This document shows, in pieces, positions 1-8,927 of a stretch of DNA of 64,000 nucleotides. Source of the DNA: Aquimarina muelleri DSM 19832 (GTDB taxonomy: Bacteria; Bacteroidota; Bacteroidia; Flavobacteriales; Flavobacteriaceae); the NCBI RefSeq assembly GCF_000430665.1, contig NZ_AUML01000006.1, positions 62,001-126,000 on the forward strand, in the 5' to 3' direction. A model generated the notes under the pieces. That model ran no database searches, was not told the DNA's origin, and saw only the letters and a program-made list of their open reading frames with translations. Within the stretch, counting starts at the first letter, position 1, and each line of letters starts with the position of its first letter. A program made the translations under genes and the position numbers.

Positions 1-5
1 ATCTT

Positions 6-13
6 TATCTTTG
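6..13 (+). promoter_or_regulatory. -7 promoter element of rmuC
   Basis: TATCTTTG fits the Bacteroidota -7 consensus TAnnTTTG. It ends 17 bases before the rmuC ATG, so the mRNA leader would be only about 10 bases. The -33 element would lie outside the window. Confidence 0.55.
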
Positions 14-30
14 AATAAACGAAAGAGTAC

Positions 31-1377
31 ATGTCAGAATACACACCAATCATCATTGCTATAACAACAATGATAATTTCAATTATCGCTGGTTTTTTTA
101 TAGGTAAATATGTAATAACATTACAGTATAAGAGCGAAAAAAGTACTGTTGATGAAAGAGCTAATCAATTATTAGTACAATTTAACGAATATAAAAACAC
201 TTCAGAAAAACAAGTATCTGAAATAACTAAAGAACGAGAAGAGATTCGTAGAGAAAAAGATTTTCTTAGTACAGAACTTACTCGCCGTAATTCGGAATAT
301 GAAAATTTGCTCCTAAAAAATAAAGAGCAAAAAGGTGAAGTTGAAAAACTCCAAGAAAAATTCACTAAAGAATTTGAAAACCTTGCTAATAAAATTCTCG
401 AAGAAAAATCTAATAAATTTACAGAGCAGAATAAAGAAAATATCAAAAACATTCTAAATCCTTTACAAGAAAAGATCAATACGTTTGAAAACAGAATTGA
501 ACAAACTCATAAAGAAAGTATTGATTACCATGCCGCTTTGCGCCAACAAATAATTGGTCTTAAAGATCTTAATGAGCAAATGAGTAAAGAGACAACCAAC
601 CTAACCAAAGCATTAAAAGGAGACAGTAAAATGCAAGGTAATTGGGGAGAACTGGTACTGGAACGTGTATTAGAAAAATCTGGATTAGAAAAAGATCGAG
701 AATATTTTGTGCAGCAAAGTTTTACAAAAGAAGATGGTCAAAGAGTTATGCCAGATGTAGTAATTTATCTGCCAGACAATAAAAAAATGATTATTGACTC
801 TAAAGTAACACTTACTGCTTATGAACGATATGTAAATGAAGAAGATGAGACCTTACAAGCTGTCCATCTTAAAGAGCATATCACCTCATTAAAACGCCAT
901 GTTGACCAGTTGTCTGAAAAAAATTATCAAGATTTATACGATATTGAATCTCCCGACTTTATACTAATGTTTGTTCCTATTGAACCTGCATTTGCAATCG
1001 CCATAAATCAGGATAATAAATTATATAACCAAGCATTTGAAAAAAACATAGTAATTGTTACCCCTTCTACCCTACTTGCTACCTTGCGAACTATTGATAC
1101 TATGTGGAACAATGAAAAACAACAACGTAATGCTATCGAAATTGCTCGTCAAGCAGGAGCTTTGTATGATAAATTTGAAGGACTGGTTAAAGACCTTATG
1201 GGTGTTGGTAAAAAAATTGATGATACAAAAAAAGATTATTCGGCAGCAATGAATAAATTAGTAGAAGGCAAAGGAAACTTAATTACTAGTGTAGAAAAAT
1301 TAAAAAAAATGGGAGCTAAAGCTAAAAAATCTTTACCCGAAGCTATTATTAACAGAGCTATAGAAGAAAACGAATAA
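31..1377 (+). CDS. rmuC: DNA recombination protein RmuC
   Basis: RmuC-family protein of 448 aa. One N-terminal membrane segment (about residues 5-27) is followed by a long charged coiled coil (about 35-150) and then the RmuC nuclease-like core, with the family motifs MQGNWGE (around 202) and DSKVTLTAYERY (around 257). RmuC proteins limit inversions and other rearrangements at repeats, and the core resembles restriction-endonuclease folds. Biochemical activity is poorly defined. The length is normal for the family. It is followed at short spacing by two small membrane-protein genes on the same strand, possibly cotranscribed. The ATG is supported by the -7 element just upstream. Confidence 0.93.
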   Translation: MSEYTPIIIAITTMIISIIAGFFIGKYVITLQYKSEKSTVDERANQLLVQFNEYKNTSEKQVSEITKEREEIRREKDFLSTELTRRNSEYENLLLKNKEQKGEVEKLQEKFTKEFENLANKILEEKSNKFTEQNKENIKNILNPLQEKINTFENRIEQTHKESIDYHAALRQQIIGLKDLNEQMSKETTNLTKALKGDSKMQGNWGELVLERVLEKSGLEKDREYFVQQSFTKEDGQRVMPDVVIYLPDNKKMIIDSKVTLTAYERYVNEEDETLQAVHLKEHITSLKRHVDQLSEKNYQDLYDIESPDFILMFVPIEPAFAIAINQDNKLYNQAFEKNIVIVTPSTLLATLRTIDTMWNNEKQQRNAIEIARQAGALYDKFEGLVKDLMGVGKKIDDTKKDYSAAMNKLVEGKGNLITSVEKLKKMGAKAKKSLPEAIINRAIEENE

Positions 1378-1409
1378 ATCGTATTAAAAAAAAACATAAA
1401 CTGATAATT

Positions 1410-1751
1410 ATGACATCAAACTTTTCAGAAATATTACTCAGAATAACAGGGTCTTTGTTTTATATCTTACCTATTTTGATTTTTATTATTCTTGCCATCT
1501 ATTACATGAGTAAAACACAGTCTTCAAAAGAAGGAGCTTTAATTCTTATTGGTAATATATTAATTCTAATTGTGGCTATATTACATCAATTTTTATATTT
1601 ATTTATTGATGATTTTGGTTTTGACTTATATGCAATAATTAATGTTGGTGTAAATGCAATTTCTTTTGTTGGATCTGTTTTATTTTTAATAGGTCTATAC
1701 ATGATGATTCAAAAAATAATTAATACCCAAAAAGATTCTCTCAAAAACTAA
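1410..1751 (+). CDS. small integral membrane protein, unknown function
   Basis: 113 aa with three predicted membrane segments (about residues 10-34, 42-66 and 75-100) and a short charged C-terminus. No recognisable domain. It starts 33 bases after rmuC and ends 13 bases before the next gene, so it probably belongs to one transcript with them. The hydrophobic pattern and clean coding frame support a real gene, but no function can be assigned. Confidence 0.75.
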   Translation: MTSNFSEILLRITGSLFYILPILIFIILAIYYMSKTQSSKEGALILIGNILILIVAILHQFLYLFIDDFGFDLYAIINVGVNAISFVGSVLFLIGLYMMIQKIINTQKDSLKN

Positions 1752-1763
1752 GAAACAATCAAT

Positions 1764-2132
1764 ATGAAAAAAATACTTGCAATACTTATTATAGCAATTA
1801 CATTAATTTTTGCTGGCTGGTATGCTTTTATCTATTATGCATCTTATAGTGAAGGAACACGAAGCGGAGAACTTATAAAATTTAGCCATAAAGGGCTAGC
1901 TATCAAAACTTGGGAAGGAGAAATCAGCCAAGGTATATCTGGAGCGCAAATATTCAGTTTTTCAGTAGAAGCTAACAAAAAAGATATTATCCAAAAATTA
2001 GAAAAATTTCAGGGTAGATATGTAAAATTAAAATACAAAGAACGATTTGCTCAAGTTTCTTGGCTTGGAGATACAAAGTATTTTGTCATAGATGTTATAG
2101 AAGAAGAGTCTCCTCATTTCAGAAATAAATAA
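1764..2132 (+). CDS. single-pass membrane protein, unknown function
   Basis: 122 aa. An N-terminal membrane anchor (about residues 3-25) is followed by a roughly 95-residue soluble part, probably outside the cytoplasmic membrane, that includes the stretches TWEGEISQG and VKLKYKERF. The pattern is like small conserved flavobacterial proteins that databases often mislabel as 6-phosphogluconate dehydrogenase. I see no dehydrogenase motif. It lies 13 bases after the previous membrane protein, in a probable operon. Confidence 0.75.
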   Translation: MKKILAILIIAITLIFAGWYAFIYYASYSEGTRSGELIKFSHKGLAIKTWEGEISQGISGAQIFSFSVEANKKDIIQKLEKFQGRYVKLKYKERFAQVSWLGDTKYFVIDVIEEESPHFRNK

Positions 2133-2175
2133 AATAACGGTTAGCCCCATACTTAATCATTAATAAACTAATATT

Positions 2176-2718
2176 TTGAAAAAATATAAAAGCAATAAAG
2201 ACTCTAGAGTTATTATTTCACAACTTATGCTTCCTTCTCATTCTAACTTTAGTGGGAAAATACATGGGGGATATATTCTATCTTTAATGGATCAAATTGC
2301 ATTTGCATGTGCGTCTAAACACTCTGAAGCATATTGTGTGACTGCAAGCGTAGATAGAGTAGATTTTCTAAAACCCATTGAAGTAGGAGAGCTTGTTACT
2401 TTAAAAGCATCTGTTAATCACGTAGGAAACACCTCAATGGTAGTAGGGGTTAGAGTAGAATCCGAGAATATACAAACTGGTAAAATGAAACACTGTAACT
2501 CTAGCTATTTTACAATGGTTGCTAAGAATAACAAAGGAGAGAGTATTTCTATACCAGGTTTAATCTTAGAAAATAAAACCGCAATAAGACGTTTTGTAAG
2601 AAGTATAATTCGAAAAGAGGATGCTACTTTAAGGCGTAATCGTTTTAAAGAATCTGAATTTGAACCAGAATCTCATTTGGAAATCCTAAAAGAATACAAC
2701 GTAAAGGTTAATTTATAA
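2176..2718 (+). CDS. acyl-CoA thioesterase, hotdog fold
   Basis: 180-aa hotdog-fold thioesterase of the YciA/BFIT type. It carries the helix motif KIHGGYILSLMDQIAFA, with H30-G31-G32 and a conserved aspartate at D39, followed by the beta-strand stretch ASVDRVDFLKPIEVGE. These enzymes hydrolyse acyl-CoA to free acid and CoA in the cytoplasm. The start is a TTG; no in-frame ATG precedes the conserved region. A charged tail after about residue 135 extends beyond the core domain. The exact chain length preferred cannot be read from sequence. Confidence 0.88.
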   Translation: MKKYKSNKDSRVIISQLMLPSHSNFSGKIHGGYILSLMDQIAFACASKHSEAYCVTASVDRVDFLKPIEVGELVTLKASVNHVGNTSMVVGVRVESENIQTGKMKHCNSSYFTMVAKNNKGESISIPGLILENKTAIRRFVRSIIRKEDATLRRNRFKESEFEPESHLEILKEYNVKVNL

Positions 2719-2778
2719 TTAATTCTTATCTTTTGTATTATATTAGAAACCATGTAAAACCTTTGTCTATTCCAAAAT

Positions 2779-3168
2779 ATGAAAAATTTAAAAAAATCGT
2801 GTAGAATAATTTTATTACTTCTTTTGACTATACTAAGTTTAAATTGTAGTAGTAGCGATGAAAGTGCAGAACCTCTTACTCCCACAAACCCCAACACTAA
2901 TCCTAATCCTAGTAAAATCACAACATATAATGCTGATGTAAAATCAATAATAGACAACCAATGTATAAGTTGTCATACAATACCTCTTGCAGAAGGTGCT
3001 CCTTTTGCTATGCGTAATTATGCAGAGACAATTAATGGTGTAAACAGAGATCTAGTACTTAGAGTAAAATCTAATGGAGTCAATGTAATGCCTCCTGCTG
3101 GTAGATTACCACAAGCAACTATAGATATTATTTTAGATTGGGAAGCAGATGGCTTTAAAGAAAAATAA
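2779..3168 (+). CDS. lipoprotein with c-type haem motif
   Basis: 129 aa. A lipoprotein signal peptide ends in LSLNC (lipid-attached C23), followed by a Pro/Asn/Thr-rich linker (about 30-46) and one CxxCH haem-attachment motif (CISCH, C62-H66). VMPP near residue 103 supplies a plausible distal methionine. This is the layout of small membrane-anchored cytochrome c domains that carry electrons or sit beside oxidoreductases in the periplasm. Its redox partner is not encoded nearby. It is convergent with the protease gene, and the two share a hairpin terminator. Confidence 0.85.
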   Translation: MKNLKKSCRIILLLLLTILSLNCSSSDESAEPLTPTNPNTNPNPSKITTYNADVKSIIDNQCISCHTIPLAEGAPFAMRNYAETINGVNRDLVLRVKSNGVNVMPPAGRLPQATIDIILDWEADGFKEK

Positions 3169-3189
3169 CCTATAGATAATACCTAAAAA

Positions 3190-3222
3190 GAAGAAGCTGA
3201 ATAAATATCATCCAGCTTCTTC
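3190..3222. terminator. bidirectional hairpin terminator
   Basis: A 10-bp perfect stem (GAAGAAGCTG and its complement) with a 13-base loop lies between the convergent lipoprotein and protease genes. The U-run is weak on both sides, so termination is an inference from position and stem. Confidence 0.6.
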
Positions 3223-3247
3223 GTAACTACAACATATGAATCAATAC

Positions 3248-4465
3248 TTAATTTACGGTAGCAATAGGAGCAGTATACCCTCCTTTACTTACAGATCCAT
3301 TTGTACCTGTACTGTTACCTCTAAGTAGTAATATCCCTGCAACGTGTGGCGAAGCCATAGAAGTTCCAGAAATTTTATTAAACTGCCCATTTGTCCATGT
3401 AGACCATACATTAGTACCTGGTGCCCATCTATCAACACTAATACCATAACAAGAACTAGATGCTGGACTATCTGTATTTGTCATATTACCAATATTCCAA
3501 GAATTAGCAGTTCGCAATCTTTGTGGAGAATAGTACTGTGTATCATCATTACTGTTACCTGCTGCCATAGCACCATACGTAGTTCTCTCTAAGTTTCTAA
3601 ACGCATTATCTGTTGCTACATTAGTATAACGATTTCTATACCCTATACTATAATTCCAAGTATCTCCGTTTCTTGCATTTCTTGCCACATAATCAACACC
3701 TCCAAGAATACCAGCATCACTACCACTTCCTTGCGCATTTAACACTCTAACAGATACTACGGTTGCTCCATAAGCAACTCCTATAACTCCAGAGCCATTG
3801 TTTTTTGCAGCAACAGTTCCTGCCACATGCGTACCATGACCATTTTGATCTTGCCATGACCCACCAACAAAACTTCTACTACGGTTAGTATCGATATTTA
3901 AATCACTATGAGGAGAAACTCCACTATCAATAATCCAGCAAGTTTTACCAGCACCGTTAGCTCTACCAACTCTTTTAATACCCCAAGGTAAAAACTCTCC
4001 ATTTGGTAATTGAGAATCATTAGTTACTGCTTTGTTATTTACAGTTGCAGGAAGTTGATCTACAGGCTCTCCCATTTCTATATCTAATTTTCTAATATAG
4101 TTAGGCTGTACGTATGCTACATCAGGATCATTTTTAAGCATTTCTACCTGCTTTTCAGATAAGTCTTTTACATGAAATCCTTGTATTGCATTACTATACA
4201 CTTGTTTTACATTATCTTTTTGTATTGCATATTTAGATAATGTTTGTTCTGATTTTGCTTTTATTCCAGCACTTTTTCCATATAAAGACTTATTTTCATT
4301 ATAAATCACAATATATTCTCCAGGAACCGCTTGATCAGCTCCTACCGTCTCAATAGTGTCTGCGTTATTTTCGATATCTGTAACACCATCTGCATCTTTT
4401 TCGCAACTATAAAAAAGCATTGAAAAAACGGCAATTGTACTTAAAATTCTTAGTTGAGTTTTCAT
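3248..4465 (-). CDS. subtilisin-like (S8) serine protease lipoprotein
   Basis: 405 aa. Lipoprotein signal with C21, then an inhibitor-I9-type prodomain (about 48-125, with GEYIVIYNE and DPDVAYVQPN) and a peptidase S8 domain (about 155-390). The catalytic triad is visible: D180 in WIIDSGV, H210 in NGHGTHVAGT and S369 in SGTSMASPH, with the oxyanion asparagine N304 in AAGNSN. The gene should give a secreted or surface endopeptidase that matures by removing its prodomain. It is monocistronic, with its own promoter at 4542-4571. There is no C-terminal sorting domain, so lipid anchoring rather than type IX secretion is likely. Confidence 0.95.
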   Translation of the reverse strand: MKTQLRILSTIAVFSMLFYSCEKDADGVTDIENNADTIETVGADQAVPGEYIVIYNENKSLYGKSAGIKAKSEQTLSKYAIQKDNVKQVYSNAIQGFHVKDLSEKQVEMLKNDPDVAYVQPNYIRKLDIEMGEPVDQLPATVNNKAVTNDSQLPNGEFLPWGIKRVGRANGAGKTCWIIDSGVSPHSDLNIDTNRSRSFVGGSWQDQNGHGTHVAGTVAAKNNGSGVIGVAYGATVVSVRVLNAQGSGSDAGILGGVDYVARNARNGDTWNYSIGYRNRYTNVATDNAFRNLERTTYGAMAAGNSNDDTQYYSPQRLRTANSWNIGNMTNTDSPASSSCYGISVDRWAPGTNVWSTWTNGQFNKISGTSMASPHVAGILLLRGNSTGTNGSVSKGGYTAPIATVN

Positions 4466-4541
4466 TAAAATTTGATTTTTTGTGTTAAACGTATTATTAA
4501 ATTGAAATTAAAAAGTTGAGCTCTCATTAAAATTTCCATTT

Positions 4542-4571
4542 CAAATGTAGAGATTAATCTAAATAATCAAA
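4542..4571 (-). promoter_or_regulatory. promoter of the S8 protease gene
   Basis: On the minus strand TTTG (4571-4568), 18 bases and TACATTTG (4549-4542) match the Bacteroidota -33/-7 consensus closely. The leader would be about 70 bases. Confidence 0.7.
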
Positions 4572-4636
4572 TACGGTAAAAGCATAAATAACAACAACTT
4601 ATGCCACTGAAAAATAGATTTTAATAAAAAAAATGT

Positions 4637-4683
4637 ATTTGATTTTCAATAATGCAACTATGTTGCGTTACTGAAAATCAAAT
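4637..4683. other. long imperfect inverted repeat (22-bp arms)
   Basis: Two 22-base arms with a 3-base loop and two non-Watson-Crick positions form a very stable hairpin. On the minus strand it is followed by a T-run, so it looks like an intrinsic terminator, although carB already has its own terminator at 4925-4963. It stands about 65 bases upstream of the protease promoter. The rest of the gap 4466-4990 holds nothing else that I recognise. Confidence 0.6.
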
Positions 4684-4924
4684 GGTTAAAAGAAAATAAT
4701 GTAATTATGAAGATTAATTTTATTTCCTAAATCATTCGATTAATTGTAATGTATCATTTTTGAGATTTAACTAAAATTAACAATGATTAATATTTAATTA
4801 ACTTAAAACCATATAAATAATTAACTAAATCACTGAAGAAAGTACTTCTATACCGTATAAAAAGAACAAAATATGTGTAAAAAATTTAAAACTTTATTTT
4901 TTTTAAATAACAAAAAAATAAAAA

Positions 4925-4963
4925 AAGGCTGAATTCTTCATTTTAAGTTTAGAATTCAGCCTT
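4925..4963 (-). terminator. terminator of carB
   Basis: A 13-bp perfect stem (AAGGCTGAATTCT and its complement, 13-base loop) is followed on the minus strand by a run of Ts, directly downstream of the carB stop. Confidence 0.85.
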
Positions 4964-4990
4964 CTTTTTAACTTGTATTTAGAATTGTAG

Positions 4991-7843
4991 TTATTTACTC
5001 AAATACATTTTTCGTCTTGAATACAGATCATAAAATTGATCATCTTTAAGATCCTCTATAAATAATATACTTTCTCCAGTACTTTTCATTTCAGGTCCTA
5101 ATTTTTTATTTACATTAGGAAATTTATTAAACGAAAACACTGGTTGTTTGATTGCATATCCGTCTAAATGAGGTTTAAAATCAAAATCCGTAACCTTTTT
5201 ATCGCCTAACATAACTTTGGTTGCATAATTAACATAGGGTTCTCCATAAGCTTTTGCTATAAAAGGAACTGTTCTAGATGCTCTTGGATTAGCTTCTATA
5301 ATATATACCATATCATCTTTGATAGCAAATTGGATATTTATTAAACCAACAGTATTTAATGCGAGAGCGATTTTATGGGTATGGTCTTTAATTTGTTGCA
5401 TTACAAATTCTCCTAAATTAAAAGGAGGTAATGTAGCATTAGAGTCTCCTGAGTGAATTCCACAAGGCTCTATATGCTCCATAATACCAATTATATATAC
5501 ATTTTCTCCATCGCATATCGCATCTGCTTCTGCTTCTATAGCTCCATCTAAATAATGATCCAATAATAATTTATTATTAGGTATTTTACGTAGTAAATCA
5601 ACAACGTGTTCTTCTAATTCTTGTTTATTGATAACAATCTTCATTCCTTGACCTCCTAATACATAAGATGGTCTTACTAGGATTGGAAAATCTAAACGAT
5701 CTGCAACTTCTAATGCTTCTTCTGCTGTTTCGGCTATATCAAATTCTGGGTAAGGAATATTATTTTCTTTTAATAATTGAGAAAAATGCCCTCTATCCTC
5801 CGCCAAATCGAGAGATTGATAGCTAGTTCCAATTATTTTTATTCCATATCGATCTAATTTTTCTGCTAATTTTAAAGCAGTTTGACCTCCAAGTTGAACG
5901 ATTACTCCTTCGGGTTTTTCATGTCTAATAATATCATAAATATGCTCCCAAAATACAGGTTCAAAATATAATTTATCTGCTATATCAAAATCTGTAGAAA
6001 CTGTTTCTGGATTACAATTTATCATTATTGTTTCATATCCACATTCTGCAGATGCTAATACACCGTGTACACAACAGTAATCAAATTCAATTCCTTGACC
6101 TATTCTATTAGGTCCAGATCCCAGAACAACAATTTTCTTTTTATCACTAACCACACTTTCGTTGGAAACATATTTCTTTCCTTCAGGAGTTTCTATTTCT
6201 GCTTCAAAAGTAGAGTAAAAATACGGTGTCTGTGCTTTAAACTCTGCCGCACAAGTATCTACTAGTTTATAAACTCGATTTATACCAAGTTCATCTCTCT
6301 TATTATAAACTTCACTTTCATAACACCCTACCATATGAGCTATCTGTCTATCTGCAAAACCTTTTTGTTTTGCCTCCAAAATCAGCTCTTTAGTAAGAGA
6401 TTGTATAGTGTATGTCGAAATTTCTTTTTCAAGATTATATAATTCTTCATATTGTTTAAGAAACCACATATCTATTTTAGTAATTTCATGTATTCTTCTT
6501 AAAGGAATTCCTATCTGAATAGCATCATAAATTACAAATACTCTATCCCAACTGGCATAAGTTAGTTTTTCAATAATCTGGTCATAATTCTTTTCTCCTT
6601 TTCCATCTGCACCAAGTCCATTTCTTTTTATTTCTAAAGATTGTGTTGCTTTATGCAATGCTTCTTGAAATGATCTACCAATGGCCATTACTTCCCCCAC
6701 AGATTTCATTTGAAGCCCTAAGGTACGATCTGATCCTTCAAACTTATCAAAATTCCACCTTGGGATTTTTACGATAACATAATCTAAAGTAGGTTCAAAT
6801 AAAGCAGATGTAGATTTAGTGATTTGGTTATCCAACTCATCTAAATTATAACCTATCGCTAGTTTTGCTGCAATTTTAGCAATTGGATACCCTGTTGCTT
6901 TGGATGCCAAGGCAGAAGAGCGTGAAACTCTTGGATTTATTTCGATAGCAATAATATCTTCTTTTTCATCTGGGCTTACCGCAAATTGCACATTACACCC
7001 TCCTGCAAAATCACCGATACTACGCATCATATGGATTGCCATATCCCGCATTCGCTGAAAAGTTTTATCACTTAATGTCATTGCTGGTGCTACTGTAATA
7101 GAATCCCCAGTGTGAATCCCCATTGGATCCATATTTTCTATAGTACAGATAATGACAACATTATTATTGTTATCTCGTAATAACTCTAACTCATATTCTT
7201 TCCATCCGATAAGAGCTTTATCGATCATGACTTCATGAATTGGAGATATTTCAAGACCTCGGGTAAGCAATTCATCAAAATCTTCTTCTTTATATACGAT
7301 AGATGCTCCTGCTCCTCCAAGAGTATAAGATGCTCTAATCACCAAAGGAAACCCGAATTCCTGCGCTATCTCTTTTCCTTTTAGATAAGAGTTAGCTGTT
7401 GCTTGAGGAGCCATAGGGATACCTATTTTAAGCATTAGCTCTCTAAACTGTTCTCGATCTTCTGTAATATTTATAGCATCTATATCTACTCCTATTATAT
7501 CTACTTCAAAATCTTTCCAGATACCTTTCTCATCTGCTTCAATACAAAGATTAAGAGCTGTTTGCCCCCCCATCGTTGGCAATACTGCATCAATTTGAGG
7601 GTGTTCTTTTAATATCTCTATTAACGATTTTGTATTTAATGGTTTAAGATACACATGATCTGCCATAGAAGGATCTGTCATGATCGTTGCAGGGTTCGAA
7701 TTAATCAGAATCGTTTCAATTCCATCTTCTCTAAGAGAACGTAATGCTTGTGTTCCTGAATAATCAAACTCACAAGCTTGTCCAATAACAATAGGCCCTG
7801 ACCCTATTATAAGTATACTCTTTAGTCTTTCTTGTTTAGGCAT
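4991..7843 (-). CDS. carB: carbamoyl-phosphate synthase large subunit
   Basis: 950 aa. CarB makes carbamoyl phosphate from bicarbonate, ATP and glutamine-derived ammonia for pyrimidine and arginine synthesis, as a complex with CarA. Two homologous ATP-grasp halves are visible. The first begins with LIIGSGPIVIGQACEFDYS; the second, from about residue 575, begins with VVLGSGPNRIGQGIEFDY. They are joined by the oligomerisation region (about 400-550). The protein stops at about the point where the C-terminal allosteric (MGS-like) domain of enterobacterial CarB would begin (E. coli CarB is 1073 aa), so control by UMP or ornithine through that domain is not expected. carA is not in the window. Its own terminator follows at 4925-4963. 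Confidence 0.97.
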   Translation of the reverse strand: MPKQERLKSILIIGSGPIVIGQACEFDYSGTQALRSLREDGIETILINSNPATIMTDPSMADHVYLKPLNTKSLIEILKEHPQIDAVLPTMGGQTALNLCIEADEKGIWKDFEVDIIGVDIDAINITEDREQFRELMLKIGIPMAPQATANSYLKGKEIAQEFGFPLVIRASYTLGGAGASIVYKEEDFDELLTRGLEISPIHEVMIDKALIGWKEYELELLRDNNNNVVIICTIENMDPMGIHTGDSITVAPAMTLSDKTFQRMRDMAIHMMRSIGDFAGGCNVQFAVSPDEKEDIIAIEINPRVSRSSALASKATGYPIAKIAAKLAIGYNLDELDNQITKSTSALFEPTLDYVIVKIPRWNFDKFEGSDRTLGLQMKSVGEVMAIGRSFQEALHKATQSLEIKRNGLGADGKGEKNYDQIIEKLTYASWDRVFVIYDAIQIGIPLRRIHEITKIDMWFLKQYEELYNLEKEISTYTIQSLTKELILEAKQKGFADRQIAHMVGCYESEVYNKRDELGINRVYKLVDTCAAEFKAQTPYFYSTFEAEIETPEGKKYVSNESVVSDKKKIVVLGSGPNRIGQGIEFDYCCVHGVLASAECGYETIMINCNPETVSTDFDIADKLYFEPVFWEHIYDIIRHEKPEGVIVQLGGQTALKLAEKLDRYGIKIIGTSYQSLDLAEDRGHFSQLLKENNIPYPEFDIAETAEEALEVADRLDFPILVRPSYVLGGQGMKIVINKQELEEHVVDLLRKIPNNKLLLDHYLDGAIEAEADAICDGENVYIIGIMEHIEPCGIHSGDSNATLPPFNLGEFVMQQIKDHTHKIALALNTVGLINIQFAIKDDMVYIIEANPRASRTVPFIAKAYGEPYVNYATKVMLGDKKVTDFDFKPHLDGYAIKQPVFSFNKFPNVNKKLGPEMKSTGESILFIEDLKDDQFYDLYSRRKMYLSK

Positions 7844-7896
7844 GTAATAACAATATTGCTTTTTTCTTAAATTTTTATGTATTAGATATAAAAAAA

Positions 7897-7919
7897 GGCG
7901 TTACCTATAAAGTAACACC
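7897..7919 (-). terminator. terminator of rpmH
   Basis: 8-bp stem GGTGTTAC/GTAACGCC on the minus strand with a 7-base loop. It contains a G-U pair that forms only in minus-strand RNA. A run of Ts follows. It lies between rpmH and carB. Confidence 0.75.
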
Positions 7920-7945
7920 TTTAATATTTTAAAAACACATTACCA

Positions 7946-8104
7946 TTAGTGCTTATGTCTTAGTTCTGAAGAAACAGATAGCTTCTTTCTTCCTTTTGCT
8001 CTTCTACGAGCTAATACCTTTCTACCATTTGCAGAAGCCATGCGCTCTCTGAAACCGTGTTTATTTTTTCTCTTTCTCTTCGATGGTTGAAACGTTCTTT
8101 TCAT
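7946..8104 (-). CDS. rpmH: 50S ribosomal protein L34
   Basis: A 52-aa, very basic protein beginning [20 protein letters not shown] and continuing with the conserved [19 protein letters not shown] block. This is a full-length L34, part of the large ribosomal subunit, with a short extra tail ending in LRHKH. It has its own strong promoter (8179-8209) and terminator. It is divergent from the TPR membrane protein gene. Confidence 0.97.
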   Translation of the reverse strand: MKRTFQPSKRKRKNKHGFRERMASANGRKVLARRRAKGRKKLSVSSELRHKH

Positions 8105-8178
8105 TGCTATCTATCTTTATAAATCTTCTTGAAATATCTAATTTAATATTTATGGGTATCTGTCCCGAAAACTGCGTG

Positions 8179-8209
8179 CAAATATACGAAGAGTTTTTAC
8201 TTTGGCAAA
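8179..8209 (-). promoter_or_regulatory. promoter of rpmH
   Basis: TTTG (8209-8206), a 19-base spacer and TATATTTG (8186-8179) on the minus strand give an essentially perfect Bacteroidota promoter about 75 bases upstream of the rpmH ATG. Confidence 0.8.
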
Positions 8210-8242
8210 TCTAATTATCAAAATATTTTTATTTGTTTTTAT

Positions 8243-8250
8243 TACCTTTG
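8243..8250 (+). promoter_or_regulatory. -7 promoter element of the TPR protein gene
   Basis: TACCTTTG matches TAnnTTTG and lies 27 bases before the ATG at 8278. No good -33 TTG is seen at the expected distance. Confidence 0.5.
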
Positions 8251-8277
8251 CGCCGAGTTAATAATTAAATCTTTTCA

Positions 8278-8793
8278 ATGTACAACAAAAATATAAAATT
8301 AGTAATTGCTACAATCGTAATTGGTGTGGCTATATGGCAAATAATAGAAGGATATATAGGTAATGGAATTATGCTTCTTTTATTAGCTGCGATTTTCATT
8401 TTTTTATATTTTAAAAATGAGCTTATATTGCTCGCTTTCTTAAGATTAAGAAAACAAGATTTTGATGGCGCTAAAAAATGGTTGAATAAAATCACTAATC
8501 CAGAAAGTGCTCTTACTTTAAAACAACAAGGATACCACAACTATCTTCTTGGTATCATGCTTTCACAAACCAATATAACACAAGCTGAAAAACATCTAAA
8601 AAAAGCTATTAAGCTAGGGCTTTCTATGAATCAGGATCTAGCAGTAGCCAAACTCAATCTTGCAGGCATAGCAATGACTAAGAGACGAAAAAGAGAGGCT
8701 CAGATATTACTTAATGAAGCTAAAAAATTAGACAAACATAATATGCTAAAAGATCAAATAACTATGATGAAACAGCAAATGAAAAAAATCTAA
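8278..8793 (+). CDS. membrane protein with tetratricopeptide-like helices
   Basis: 171 aa. Two N-terminal membrane segments (about 7-25 and 27-45) precede a cytoplasmic helical part with two or three TPR-like helix pairs (about 57-165), for example KQQGYHNYLLGIMLSQTNI followed by QAEKHLKKAIKLG. TPR repeats bind proteins, so this is likely an assembly or scaffold factor, but the partner is unknown. It has its own promoter element and is divergent from rpmH. Confidence 0.8.
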   Translation: MYNKNIKLVIATIVIGVAIWQIIEGYIGNGIMLLLLAAIFIFLYFKNELILLAFLRLRKQDFDGAKKWLNKITNPESALTLKQQGYHNYLLGIMLSQTNITQAEKHLKKAIKLGLSMNQDLAVAKLNLAGIAMTKRRKREAQILLNEAKKLDKHNMLKDQITMMKQQMKKI

Positions 8794-8927
8794 ACATACT
8801 AATTATTTAAAAAGATACGTTTTATATATAGCGTATTTTACAATTTATAGTATCTTACTAAAATTTTTTAGTCTAAAAATGTTTTTTAAAAACTTTACAC
8901 TACATTAGCTACCGTAATCTATTTATA

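Noticed and set aside
165-479. Minus-strand frame opposite rmuC
   Set aside because: It lies fully inside the conserved rmuC coding region, has no family resemblance, and is rich in S/F/L as expected for an antisense shadow.
8265-8540. Minus-strand frame opposite the TPR protein gene
   Set aside because: It overlaps the promoter and coding region of a better-supported plus-strand gene and has no recognisable domain.
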